This document shows positions 35,172 to 48,313 of a stretch of DNA of 64,000 nt, in pieces. Below the pieces are notes generated by a model, which did no database searches, had not been told where the DNA came from, and saw nothing but the letters and a program-made list of their open reading frames with translations. How positions within the stretch are numbered: position 1 is the first letter of the stretch; every line of letters starts with the position of its first letter. The DNA is taken from NCBI RefSeq assembly GCF_000699445.3, contig NC_067200.1:14221256-14285255 (forward strand). Direction: 5' to 3'. The position numbers and the translations under genes are program-made. Source of the stretch: Schistosoma haematobium. Its lineage: Eukaryota; Platyhelminthes; Trematoda; Strigeidida; Schistosomatidae.

Positions 35172-38100
35172 TGATCATACATACTACTTATATGTGTCCA
35201 CACTAGTAGCACACACCAGCACTCCCCCCTAAAAGCAGTTTAATTGAATCACTGCATGTAGGTGCAGTTCTATTACTCCCCCTTAACTACATTCCCTTAA
35301 TTTTGATGTATTATTGAAAGGTGCATTTGTAATCTATTTGAAGTTCTCGAATTTCCACAACTTTCCTTTGTCACACTAATCATTGGCGTGTCACATCGCT
35401 CCACAAAATAAACTTTTAAAAGTGCGCATCCGTTAGAGTTAGTTGACTTTTTGTACCACAAACATGAAGCTCACGTACGAGATAGCTTTCCATTTTGCAT
35501 TTCAACTAACTATCAACTAGAACAGTATCAACTTATAAAGAAACGTAACTAACACAATAGATACATTGCACTGTAACGTAGGAAAAGAAAACACTGTTTA
35601 CACGTCTGCAAGTGTAATATCTCTTTCCAAAACACAATGACATCATATTTGGTCTCACTTAAAATTAGCATTGTGATCTACATTCAATAAGGTATCAAGG
35701 AACTGAAGCAAACGTATCAGACGCAAAGCGTAAATGTGAATAATCTTTTGACGATGACTGTTAACAGATGTTTAAAACATAAAAGACGACGTTCGTAAAA
35801 GTGAATTCAAAGATTCAACAGGCTCATCACATTACATAGTTCACTATGGACGTAAGATGCGGGAGACAATATATATAAATTAATGATCGAATGAATCTCA
35901 TAGCTAGTAATGGATAAGATCAAAACAAACATAGATAAACACAATCTGTCATTGTACCACGGGTTATCACATGCTAATCGCAATGGTTGTGTCATTCAAA
36001 CACCCATTTCCACATTCTTGCTTAACCCTTCACATTGTTATCTATTCATGAAATCTGCAGTATAGTTCAAATGAACAAGGAATAATATACATCTTATCAA
36101 CCTAACCAGTATGAAGTATCCCGTGAAAGGGAGAAACAAGCTCTACACCTCGACAGGATATATAATAAAATATCATCCAACAAACTAAACTTTTCCGCTT
36201 GTCAAGTAAATATTGAAGTCTCGAGTTTTGGAAATACATTATTGTTTCTCAATTCGTATCTATTAAGTTTGTCTTACATTATTCCACTCGCTCCCTTTCC
36301 ACTCTTTTGTATATTGATTTGTACTACTTATTTACAGTCAGTAAGCAGTCGTATTCCCAACAATTTTCGCTTTTATGTTGTAACGCAAGTTGTAGTGTAA
36401 TATTCTGATATCTTCACATATACTTATAACGTTTATTGTAATTGTCATTGTATTTGTCATTTTATTTACTGTACCTTAATCACCGCAGCGATTATCCACA
36501 ATTTCGTGCATTCGTTTAAACGCAACAGTTTCCATATTGTTTTGCACTTGGTTAGGGTTTTGGTTGTTCATAAACTGTTATCAAATATAGACACAGCTAT
36601 CAGCTGTCTTTTGTACTATCGTATGTAATAATTATTCCTTATGTTACTTTTAAAGGAAGCCTTTTCATTTTCATACTTGAAGGATGCGTTCAAACGCCCC
36701 AGACACCTCACAAGTTCAGGTTTGTAACTACGTTTTGTGTAATATTCAATAAAGAACCAATATTGTAGACAAATCGTTGTTTTGGAACTTCGGTTTCGCG
36801 CATATCTCAATCAGGTGAACTAGACGCTTCGATTGATCTAACATAAATGTATGTACATAACTATATATCGTGTTTTATTTCAACAAACCCTTTCAAAATA
36901 TACTTCTAGTATTCATTCTGTTAATCGATCATCATTCCAATAATGATATTTCCATTGTTGTATTATATATTTTAATATTCAGAGAATGTATAATTTATTC
37001 TTAATAACTTTTCTGGATGTTTGTTTTTCTTTCGTTTAAAAGCCAGAGGTTGCTCATTAGAGTGACCTCAAAAATAAATAGTTTTGTTTATCTGACACCA
37101 CATTAACTGTTTTTCTTTGTTGTTAACAACTACTTTGAAACATTCTGTCATTTTTGTTTACATTTATCATAATGATAATTAACGGATAATTTACTTTGAA
37201 CTTAATGGAAAATTACATATATGTTAGAATAATTTGAAAAAATGTGAAATATCTTATGTATTTATTTTACTATTTATTTGAACACATAAATACTGGCACA
37301 AGATGGTACCAAATACAAATGCGCCACACAAATCTCATTTGATATGTCTGGGGGCTGTGATACTGACCGGCTGTCCAAACTAAAGCAGGTGGTTTTCTTA
37401 GAGGGCCACACTCGGAGCCTTCGTTCTGAAGGTCTGATCCACAAGGCAGTGGAGCATCGTAAAGAGATGCAATCCCATGGTAGCCAGTGACCAACGATTG
37501 GTTCATACGCCGTTTGTTCCTTCAGGACACTGGAACCCACGTGCACCACTGGTTTGGAATCAGGGTTTTACAACTCAACAACGCAATTTCAAGTTATCTG
37601 GTTAAATTGCAACATGATTGATCAATGAATTAATAAGTTATTTCAGTCCTAAACGCAGTCAATAGGGGTCTGGATAGCCTAGTGATCATTTCTCTAAACA
37701 TGAAGCCGTGTGATAAGGCTAGAATGTGTCAGGGAGAACGAGTTCCCTCACGTTTGCAGGTACACTTTGCTGACTAGTTCCAAGTAGCATGAAACCCAGA
37801 TACAAGGTTTCCTGACAACTACCTCCAAACACCATCCTACGAAACAGCTGGTTTTTGTGTTTTACAAAACTAGACTGGATTGCATTTCAGCTGATAAATT
37901 GACAAACGAGAAGAGAAGCTCGCTGATTACTTTCCGCTTCTGATTTGACAAGCAGAATCAAATTAGCCCTATATAATAAATCTATATTGCATTTACTACC
38001 CAGTGAACTCAGAAAAAGACATGCCATCATACATTTCACTTTCAACTGATCATACATACTACTTATATGTGTCCACACTAGTAGCACACACCAGCACTCC

Positions 38101-41100
38101 CCCCCTAAAAGCAGTTTAATTGAATCACTGCATGTAGGTGCAGTTCTATTACTCCCCTTAACTACATTCCCTTAATTTTGATGTATTATTGAAAGGTGCA
38201 TTTGTAATCTATTTGAAGTTCTCGAATTTCCACAACTTTCCTTTGTCACACTAATCATTGGCGTGTCACATCGCTCCACAAAATAAACTTTTAAAAGTGC
38301 GCATCCGTTAGAGTTAGTTGACTTTTTGTACCACAAACATGAAGCTCACGTACGAGATAGCTTTCCATTTTGCATTTCAACTAACTATCAACTAGAACAG
38401 TATCAACTTATAAAGAAACGTAACTAACACAATAGATACATTGCACTGTAACGTAGGAAAAGAAAACACTGTTTACACGTCTGCAAGTGTAATATCTCTT
38501 TCCAAAACACAATGACATCATATTTGGTCTCATTTAAAATTAGTATTGTGATCTACATTCAATAAGGTATCAAGGAACTGAAGCAAACGTATCAGACGCA
38601 AAACGTAAATGTGAATAGTCTTTTGACGATGACTGTTAACAGATGTTTAAAACATAAAAGACGACGTTCGTAAAAGTGAATTCAAAGATTCAACAGGCTC
38701 ATCACATTACATAGTTCACTATGGACGTAAGATGCGGGAGACAATATATATAAATTAATGATCGAATGAATCTCATAGCTAGTAATGGATAAGATCAAAA
38801 CAAACATAGATAAACACAATCTGTCTTTGTATCACGGGTTATCACGTGCTAATCGCAATGGTTGTGTAATTCAATCACCAATTTCCACATTCTTGCTTAA
38901 CCCTTCACAGTGTTATCTATTCATGAAATCTGTAGTATAGTTCAAATGAACAAATTAAACATTTCCGCTTGTCAAATAAATATTGAAGTCTCGAGTTTTG
39001 GAAATACATTATTGTTTCTCAATTCGTATCTATTAAGTTTGTCTTACATTATTCCACTCGCTCCCTTTCCACTCTTTTGTATATTGATTTGTACTACTTA
39101 TTTACAGTCAGTAAGCAGTCGTATTCCCAACAATTTTCGCTTTTATGTTGTAACGCAAGTTGTAGTGTAATATTCTGATATCTTCACATATACTTATAAC
39201 GTTTATTGTAATTGTCATTGTATTTGTCATTTTATTTACTGTACCTTAATCACCGCAGCGATTATCCACAATTTCGTGCATTCGTTTAAACGCAACAGTT
39301 TCCATATTGTTTTGCACTTGGTTAGGGTTTTGGTTGTTCATAAACTGTTATCAAATATAGACACAGCTATCAGCTGTCTTTTGTACTATCGTATGTAATA
39401 ATTATTCCTTATGTTACTTTTAAAGGAAGCCTTTTCATTTTCATACTTGAAGGATGCGTTCAAACGCCCCAGACACCTCACAAGTTCAGGTTTGTAACTA
39501 CGTTTTGTGTAATATTCAATAAAGAACCAATATTGTAGACAAATCGTTGTTTTGGAACTTCGGTTTCGCGCATATCTCAATCAGGTGAACTAGACGCTTC
39601 GATTGATCTAACATAAATGTATGTACATAACTATATATCGTGTTTTATTTCAACAAACCCTTTCAAAATATACTTCTAGTATTCATTCTGTTAATCGATC
39701 ATCATTCCAATAATGATATTTCCATTGTTGTATTATATATTTTAATATTCAGAGAATGTATAATTTATTCTTAATAACTTTTCTGGATGTTTGTTTTTCT
39801 TTCGTTTAAAAGCCAGAGGTTGCTCATTAGAGTGACCTCAAAAATAAATAGTTTTGTTTATCTGACACCACATTAACTGTTTTTCTTTGTTGTTAACAAC
39901 TACTTTGAAACATTCTGTCATTTTTGTTTACATTTATCATAATGATAATTAACGGATAATTTACTTTGAACTTAATGGAAAATTACATATATGTTAGAAT
40001 AATTTGAAAAAATGTGAAATATCTTATGTATTTATTTTACTATTTATTTGAACACATAAATACTGGCACAAGATGGTACCAAATACAAATGCGCCACACA
40101 AATCTCATTTGATATGTCTGGGGGCTGTGATACTGACCGGCTGTCCAAACTAAAGCAGGTGGTTTTCTTAGAGGGCCACACTCGGAGCCTTCGTTCTGAA
40201 GGTCTGATCCACAAGGCAGTGGAGCATCGTAAAGAGATGCAATCCCATGGTAGCCAGTGACCAACGATTGGTTCATACGCCGTTTGTTCCTTCAGGACAC
40301 TGGAACCCACGTGCACCACTGGTTTGGAATCAGGGTTTTACAACTCAACAACGCAATTTCAAGTTATCTGGTTAAATTGCAACATGATTGATCAATGAAT
40401 TAATAAGTTATTTCAGTCCTAAACGCAGTCAATAGGGGTCTGGATAGCCTAGTGATCATTTCTCTAAACATGAAGCCGTGTGATAAGGCTAGAATGTGTC
40501 AGGGAGAACGAGTTCCCTCACGTTTGCAGGTACACTTTGCTGACTAGTTCCAAGTAGCATGAAACCCAGATACAAGGTTTCCTGACAACTACCTCCAAAC
40601 ACCATCCTACGAAACAGCTGGTTTTTGTGTTTTACAAAACTAGACTGGATTGCATTTCAGCTGATAAATTGACAAACGAGAAGAGAAGCTCGCTGATTAC
40701 TTTCCGCTTCTGATTTGACAAGCAGAATCAAATTAGCCCTATATAATAAATCTATATTGCATTTACTACCCAGTGAACTCAGAAAAAGACATGCCATCAT
40801 ACATTTCACTTTCAACTGATCATACATACTACTTATATGTGTCCACACTAGTAGCACACACCAGCACTCCCCCTAAAAGCAGTTTAATTGAATCACTGCA
40901 TGTAGGTGCAGTTCTATTACTCCCCTTAACTACATTCCCTTAATTTTGATGTATTATTGAAAGGTGCATTTGTAATCTATTTGAAGTTCTCGAATTTCCA
41001 CAACTTTCCTTTGTCACACTAATCATTGGCGTGTCACATCGCTCCACAAAATAAACTTTTAAAAGTGCGCATCCGTTAGAGTTAGTTGACTTTTTGTACC

Positions 41101-43553
41101 ACAAACATGAAGCTCACGTACGAGATAGCTTTCCATTTTGCATTTCAACTAACTATCAACTAGAACAGTATCAACTTATAAAGAAACGTAACTAACACAA
41201 TAGATACATTGCACTGTGACGTAAGAAAAGAAAACACTGTTTACACGTCTGCAAGTGTAATATCTCTTTCCAAAACACAATGACATCATATTTGGTCTCA
41301 TTTAAAATTAGTATTGTGATCTACATTCAATAAGGTATCAAGGAACTGAAGCAAACGTATCAGACGCAAAACGTAAATGTGAATAGTCTTTTGACGATGA
41401 CTGTTAACAGATGTTTAAAACATAAAAGACGACGTTCGTAAAAGTGAATTCAAAGATTCAACAGGCTCATCACATTACATAGTTCACTATGGACGTAAGA
41501 TGCGGGAGACAATATATATAAATTAATGATCGAATGAATCTCATAGCTAGTAATGGATAAGATCAAAACAAACATAGATAAACACAATCTGTCTTTGTAT
41601 CACGGGTTATCACGTGCTAATCGCAATGGTTGTGTAATTCAATCACCAATTTCCACATTCTTGCTTAACCCTTCACAGTGTTATCTATTCATGAAATCTG
41701 TAGTATAGTTCAAATGAACAAATTAAACATTTCCGCTTGTCAAATAAATATTGAAGTCTCGAGTTTTGGAAATACATTATTGTTTCTCAATTCGTATCTA
41801 TTAAGTTTGTCTTACATTATTCCACTCGCTCCCTTTCCACTCTTTTGTATATTGATTTGTACTACTTATTTACAGTCAGTAAGCAGTCGTATTCCCAACA
41901 ATTTTCGCTTTTATGTTGTAACGCAAGTTGTAGTGTAATATTCTGATATCTTCACATATACTTATAACGTTTATTGTAATTGTCATTGTATTTGTCATTT
42001 TATTTACTGTACCTTAATCACCGCAGCGATTATCCACAATTTCGTGCATTCGTTTAAACGCAACAGTTTCCATATTGTTTTGCACTTGGTTAGGGTTTTG
42101 GTTGTTCATAAACTGTTATCAAATATAGACACAGCTATCAGCTGTCTTTTGTACTATCGTATGTAATAATTATTCCTTATGTTACTTTTAAAGGAAGCCT
42201 TTTCATTTTCATACTTGAAGGATGCGTTCAAACGCCCCAGACACCTCACAAGTTCAGGTTTGTAACTACGTTTTGTGTAATATTCAATAAAGAACCAATA
42301 TTGTAGACAAATCGTTGTTTTGGAACTTCGGTTTCGCGCATATCTCAATCAGGTGAACTAGACGCTTCGATTGATCTAACATAAATGTATGTACATAACT
42401 ATATATCGTGTTTTATTTCAACAAACCCTTTCAAAATATACTTCTAGTATTCATTCTGTTAATCGATCATCATTCCAATAATGATATTTCCATTGTTGTA
42501 TTATATATTTTAATATTCAGAGAATGTATAATTTATTCTTAATAACTTTTCTGGATGTTTGTTTTTCTTTCGTTTAAAAGCCAGAGGTTGCTCATTAGAG
42601 TGACCTCAAAAATAAATAGTTTTGTTTATCTGACACCACATTAACTGTTTTTCTTTGTTGTTAACAACTAATTTGAAACATTCTGTCATTTTTGTTTTCA
42701 TTATCATAATGATAATTAACGGATAATTTACTTTGAACTTAATGGAAAATTACATATATGTTAGAATAATTTGAAAAAATGTGAAATATCTTATGTATTT
42801 ATTTTACTATTTATTTGAACACATAAATACTGGCACAAGATGGTACCAAATACAAATGCGCCACACAAATCTCATTTGATATGTCTGGGGGCTGTGATAC
42901 TGACCGGCTGTCCAAACTAAAGCAGGTGGTTTTCTTAGAGGGCCACACTCGGAGCCTTCGTTCTGAAGGTCTGATCCACAAGGCAGTGGAGCATCGTAAG
43001 GAGATGCAATCCCATGGTAGCCAGTGACCAACGATTGGTTCATACGCCGTTTGTTCCTTCAGGACACTGGAACCCACGTGCACCACTGGTTTGGAATCAG
43101 GGTTTTACAACTCAACAACGCAATTTCAAGTTATCTGGTTAAATTGCAACATGATTGATCAATGAATTAATAAGTTATTTCAGTCCTAAACGCAGTCAAT
43201 AGGGGTCTGGATAGCCTAGTGATCATTTCTCTAAACATGAAGCCGTGTGATAAGGCTAGAATGTGTCAGGGAGAACGAGTTCCCTCACGTTTGCAGGTAC
43301 ACTTTGCTGACTAGTTCCAAGTAGCATGAAACCCAGATACAAGGTTTCCTGACAACTACCTCCAAACACCATCCTACGAAACAGCTGGTTTTTGTGTTTT
43401 ACAAAACTAGACTGGATTGCATTTCAGCTGATAAATTGACAAACGAGAAGAGAAGCTCGCTGATTACTTTCCGCTTCTGATTTGACAAACAGAATCAAAT
43501 TAGCCCTATATAATAAATCTAGATTGCATTTACTACCCAGTGAACTCAGAAAA
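35172..43553. repeat. Three tandem copies of a ~2.77-kb unit
   Basis: Unit 1 35172-38046 (about 105 bp longer owing to a block near 36076-36185), unit 2 38047-40816, unit 3 40817-about 43553. Copies are nearly identical. Each contains a strong acceptor-bounded segment (36345), a possible terminal exon with AATAAA (37043-37079), and a stretch near 37260-37850 that resembles dispersed schistosome repeat DNA. No confident coding gene. It lies between the two micro-exon genes and shows the same recent tandem growth. Confidence 0.93.
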
Positions 43554-44065
43554 ATATATGCGCCGTTTGTTCAAGCGAAAGTAGTCTTTTCTGTTTCACC
43601 ATCAATTTTAAAATCGCTGTTTCTGTACAAATTTGAGTTAATGTGTATAGAGGAATGGTGACTAGTGCATCATAATTAACTGTTGGAAAAACTGAAAACT
43701 TTGGGACAAAAATGATCCAACATACTATGGACACTAACGATAGACGCACGCTGTTTTACAATTTCGCTGATTATTTTCTCAGATCTAAAATTACAAACAT
43801 AGTGAGACACATCCACATTGTGCGACCACTGTTTTTGTTGGAAAGAGTAGTATGCTTTTACAACTGTTAAGAAATTCTGGGAATATCATCTAACTACGTT
43901 GTATGACTCAATTGTTACTTCTTCCTGTCAAGAAATACTCTCGACGAAAGATATATATGAACTATCTCCTGACAATGTAAACTACATATTTTGTTAACAG
44001 AACACCTCGTTTTCTGTGCATCACCAGAAATTATTTCACTGATTTTCGTCGATCGCATCTATACT
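43554..44065. other. Intergenic, nothing recognised
   Basis: Unique sequence after the 2.77-kb array and before the SR2-like element. No coding or RNA signal that I can support. Confidence 0.5.
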
Positions 44066-44069
44066 ATTT

Positions 44070-46690
44070 GCTCTTTAGATGCGCCTGGAGCAGTTTTAGG
44101 GCTATTACTACTTCCAAGCCTGGATACAGTAGGAGGGTTTGCCATGGGAATAGCGACCTCATTTCGTGGAAATCTATCTCGTTTAAAAACGCTAAGCACA
44201 AAAAAATTCAAATTATTTAAAATCCTCCCTCGGAGTTGGAAGATCTTCATTTTGAAAAATGATTATGCCTCAAGATGAGATCCGAGTTCCTTCGGAAGTC
44301 ACGTGGCTGATGCCTCCTCCGATAACTCGAGTAGCCATTTATTTTGGGACATGGAATGCTCGAATAATTCTGGAGACCGGGTTAGTCACAAAAACAACTG
44401 CAGAGGTGAAAAAACGCAACCTGGAGGCTCTTGAAAGTGGTGCAACACACTGGAAGCACGTTGGACAACAAACACTAACTTCAGGGTAGCTTCTGGTATG
44501 CTCTGACCTTGGGGAAGAAAATCCTCCACATACACAAGGATTTGCACTGGCGCTATCCAAACGAGGACAAAATGCACTTGTAGGATGGGAATATAACGAA
44601 CCAAAGATCGTCAGACCTCCTTCGAAACAAAGAGAGAGGGCAGTACAATTGTGGTGCGTGCTACTTTTATTGATATAAGTAGTATATGACGCAACTGAAC
44701 ACGGATTAAGGAAGCAAACACTTCAAAATATCATGAGGCTCTGGGTCACCAAAAGTACAATCACAAGGAATGGATCACTGTTGATACACTGGTTAAGATT
44801 CAAGAAAGCAGCAATCAATACCAGTCGAACAAGAGCAGAAAAAGCCAAGGTACAAGCTGAATACACAGAAGTAAACAAACAAGTGTAGAGGAGCATCAGA
44901 ACTGACGAACGTAAATATATAGAAGATTTAGCAATGACGGCGGAAAAGGCTAAAAGAAAAGAAAACATGAGAGAACTGTATGACATAAGAAAGAAACTCT
45001 CTAGAAATCACCGTAAACTACAACGACCAGTGAAAAGCAACGAAGGCGAGGTAATCACCAACAATGAAAAACAACGAAACAGATGTGTAGAACATTTCGA
45101 AAACTTCTTGAATCGACCAGCTTCACTGAACCCAATCGATGTTGGCCCACCAACAATTGAAGAAATCAGCATGGCCTTCAGACAAATCAAGAGTGGAAAA
45201 GCACCAGGACCAGACAACATTCCAGCAGAGACACTGAAAGCAGACGTATCAGTAACTGCAAGGATACTCCGCATTCTCTCCAATAAGATTTGGGATAAGG
45301 AACGAGTACCAAAAGACTGGAAAGAAGGATTTCTGATCAAAATGCAAAAGGCAGACGATCTCGGCAACTATGATAACTACAGAAGCATCACTCTCCTCTC
45401 AAAACCGGGAAAAGTCTTCAACAGGCTATTGTTAAACAGAATGAACGACTCCGTAGACGCTCAACTTCGTGACCAACAGGCAGGATTCTTTAAGGATCGA
45501 TCATGTACAGACCAAATCTCAACTCTACGGATCATTGTGGAACAATCAATTGAATAGAATTCATCACTCTACATCAACTTCATTGACTACGAAAAGGCAT
45601 TTGATAGCGTGGACAGAACAACACTATGGAAACTTCTTCGACACTACGGCGTGCCTCAGAAGACAGTCAACATCACACTGAATTCCTATAATGGATTAAA
45701 CTGCAAAGTCGTGCATGGGGGACAGCTGAAAAAGTTGTTCGAAGTGAAAACCGGTGTCAGGCAAGGTTGCTTACTCTCACCCTTTCTCTTTCTCCTGGTG
45801 ATCGACTGGATCATGAAGACGTCAACATTTGAAGGGAAGCACGTGATGCAGTGGACAGCCAGGATGCAGTTGGACGATCTAGATTTCGCAGATGATCTGG
45901 CTCTTCTATCGCGAACGCAACAACAAGTGCAGAAGAAGACGACCAGTATAGCAGCAGTCTTAGCAGCAGTAGGTCTCAATATACACAGAGGGAAAGGTAA
46001 GATTCTCCGATACAACACATCATGCACCAATACAGTTATAATCGACGGAGAAGATTTGGAAGGTCTAAAAACCTCTGCACATTTCGGCTGCATCATTGAT
46101 GAACACGGTGGATCTGATGCAGATGTGAAAGCGCGGATCGGCAAAGCAAGAACAGCATATTTACAACTGAGGAACATCTGGAACTCAAAACAACTCTCAA
46201 CCATTACAAAGGTCGGGATTTTCAATACAAATGTCAAAACAGTTCTACTGTATGAAGCAGAAACCTGGAGAACTACGAAAGCCATCATCCAGAAAATACA
46301 GGTGTTTATTAACAGTTGTCTACGCAAAATACTTCGGATCCGTTGGCCGGAAACTATTAGCAACAACCTACTGTGGGAGAGAACAGACCAGATTGTAGCG
46401 GAGGAAGAACTCAGGAAGAAGCGCTGGAAGTGGATAAGACACACATTGAGGAAAGCACGCAACTGCGTCACAAGACAACCCCTCACATGGAATCCTCAAG
46501 GCCAAAGGAAAAGTGGAAGACCAAAGAACACATTAAGCCGGGAAATAAACGTAGACATGAGAAGAATGAATAACAACTGGCTAGAACTAGAAAAGAAAGC
46601 CCATGACAGTGTGGGTTGGAGAATGCTGTTCGGCGTATTATGCTTCATTGGGAGAAACAAGCGTCAGTTAGCAACTTTTTTGGAAGTTCA
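44070..46690 (+). mobile_element. SR2/RTE-like non-LTR retrotransposon, internally deleted
   Basis: A probable 5' UTR from about 44070; the endonuclease start near 44338 (IYFGTWNARIILETG); most of the endonuclease is missing, with pieces at 44510-44640 (ENPPHTQGFAL in a shifted frame). The polymerase frame runs from 44934 to 46721, interrupted by one in-frame TAG at 45555-45557, where the family has Trp. Motifs: [50 protein letters not shown], and the catalytic FADD at 45885-45896. The C-terminal region ends near 46620 ([10 protein letters not shown]). Better preserved than the copies inside the MEG introns, but still inactive by itself. Confidence 0.88.
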
Positions 46691-46724
46691 ATCCACCTGT
46701 TTCGTTCTAAATGTAATCTAACAC
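44934..46724 (+). pseudogene. RTE-type reverse transcriptase, one nonsense codon
   Basis: One frame of about 596 codons covering the endonuclease-polymerase linker, fingers, palm and thumb. The single TAG at 45555 separates VEQSIE from [15 protein letters not shown]. All polymerase motifs except the upstream endonuclease are present. It would copy its own RNA onto nicked target DNA if intact; here it is a pseudogene. The last 30 or so codons (after 46630) are probably beyond the original stop. Confidence 0.85.
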
Positions 46725-48220
46725 GATTAGGCCTTTGTTTTTCAATACTTACTTATCTAAAGTTTGTTATCTGACAAAACTATCTTGACCCTATTTCATC
46801 ATTTAAAAAATTATTCAGATTTATTGAATTTTTCAAAGTTCAAATACCTTACTGACAGAACAATCAGTTATCTAATCCAAATATTTAGCCTCAGTTTTGC
46901 TCATTTCTTCAAAATTTTATGATATAATATTTTCTACTTCAATCTAAAATTTAGAATATCAGCGTTGAATTGGATCGCAAAACAACACCAATTATTTGCA
47001 TTGTTTTGACAAGTAAAAATAACTGAGTAGTTTTGGGCACAGCACATTTATCAAAAGTTATGAACGGAAAACACTCATTTGGCTCCTATCCCTTTCTAAT
47101 AATGATGTAGGTATATGGGCATAGTCGGTAGTCTACTACAATGTGAGACTTAGGTGACGAAAGTATTTGAAAGTGTTCAGTTGAACCCAACATCAACAGA
47201 ATTACAATATACTTATATGTTTATAAGCAATTTCAATTAAATAATCCGGCGTCTGCTCTGTGATTATTTGTGTAAATGTCTATTCATTTTAAGATCAGAA
47301 ACGATCCTAACTACATACTTATATAACTTTTAATCAAAACCTGTTCAAAGTGAACTCCATTAACTGGTATTTCAGATACATTAATTTAAGACGTATATGA
47401 TTGAAACGATGAACTGATCCAGGGTGGACCATCACTGGAATTTAAAGTCAACGATATCCACAACGCTTCTCTTACAGAATGCTTAATTATTTGTTGTTTT
47501 TGAACTACTTTTGGCTTAGTAAATTTACAAACATATCCCTGATGATCCGAAGTTTGGATTCATTTTTAATTTATTCATCTTCATCATACGATGAATAGAT
47601 ACTACATAATTCTCGTCATTAACCACAAATATTTTCAACCGTGAAATACTTTATTGCAGACTACCTTTGGGCCAACAATAAATCTCTTTCATTTTTTACA
47701 ATTACACAGTTCAAAATCGCATTTCAGATGTGCAAGACGTAATAAAACTTCTTCTAATGATTTGAAAGTTCAGGTTTTGATGGATAATATGTTTATTCAT
47801 TGTGGTGGTTTGATATGTAACGTAACGCTGAAGAGTGAGAAATTTCTTGAAGCCTGCAATAGGATTCGCTTAAATATCATAACATAGTGCGTCTACCACC
47901 CACACTCGTTACATGAAACATTACAATTTAAACGAAATGTTTACTGACTATTCTTAGGTACAATATATGTTAAACATGAAACAATATTAAAAAAGAATGA
48001 ATAAAGTCAGAAGTACATCACTCATATAACCTAAAATTCATTTACAACGCTAATCCAAAATAAACGAAAAACGTGTTTATTCAGAAACCAATCAGTAGTC
48101 ATTTCTACAGTACTAATGAAGGAATATATTCAGTTGACAGATAAAAGCGCATTCACTCAAACAACATTTATGTTTATTCAAATGTTATTGGCTACATGAA
48201 GCGTGGCATACAGAATCAAA
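46725..48220. other. Upstream region of micro-exon gene 2
   Basis: AT-rich and unique. Holds a 77-codon frame at 47654-47887 with no recognisable domain. The TATA box and the leader exon of gene 2 follow. No regulatory motif beyond the TATA box can be supported. Confidence 0.5.
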
Positions 48221-48222
48221 AC

Positions 48223-48229
48223 TATATAA
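48223..48229 (+). promoter_or_regulatory. TATA box of micro-exon gene 2
   Basis: TATATAA lies 36 bp upstream of the base before the start codon, with a plausible transcription start about 30 bp downstream (near 48253). This implies a 5' UTR of only some 10-15 nt unless the message is trans-spliced. The leader-encoding exon follows directly. Confidence 0.6.
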
Positions 48230-48264
48230 GTGGTAACGCTGTTGGTTTAAAGCACTTGAAAACA

Positions 48265-48313
48265 ATGAAACTTTGGTGTTTATTCATCGTGGCTGCGGTG
48301 TTCATTATCAACG
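48265..48313 (+). CDS. Gene 2 exon 1: signal-peptide exon
   Basis: 49-nt exon: ATG, then 15 more codons and one extra base, followed by donor GTTAGC. It encodes [16 protein letters not shown], a typical short positively charged start plus hydrophobic core. Joined to exon 2 the codon G|TG gives Val and the chain runs VKA-TP, a good signal peptidase site. A short exon 1 that carries the signal peptide is the usual MEG layout. Confidence 0.8.

Noticed and set aside
37274..37549. 91-codon - strand frame, three copies
   Set aside because: Lies in DNA that looks like a dispersed repeat; a second overlapping frame of 78 codons on the same strand shows that openness here is not evidence of coding.
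38910..39170. 86-codon hydrophobic frame in the 2.77-kb unit (also 41678-41938)
   Set aside because: Its start is absent from unit 1, it reads straight through a pyrimidine tract that looks like a splice acceptor, and it has no recognisable domain.
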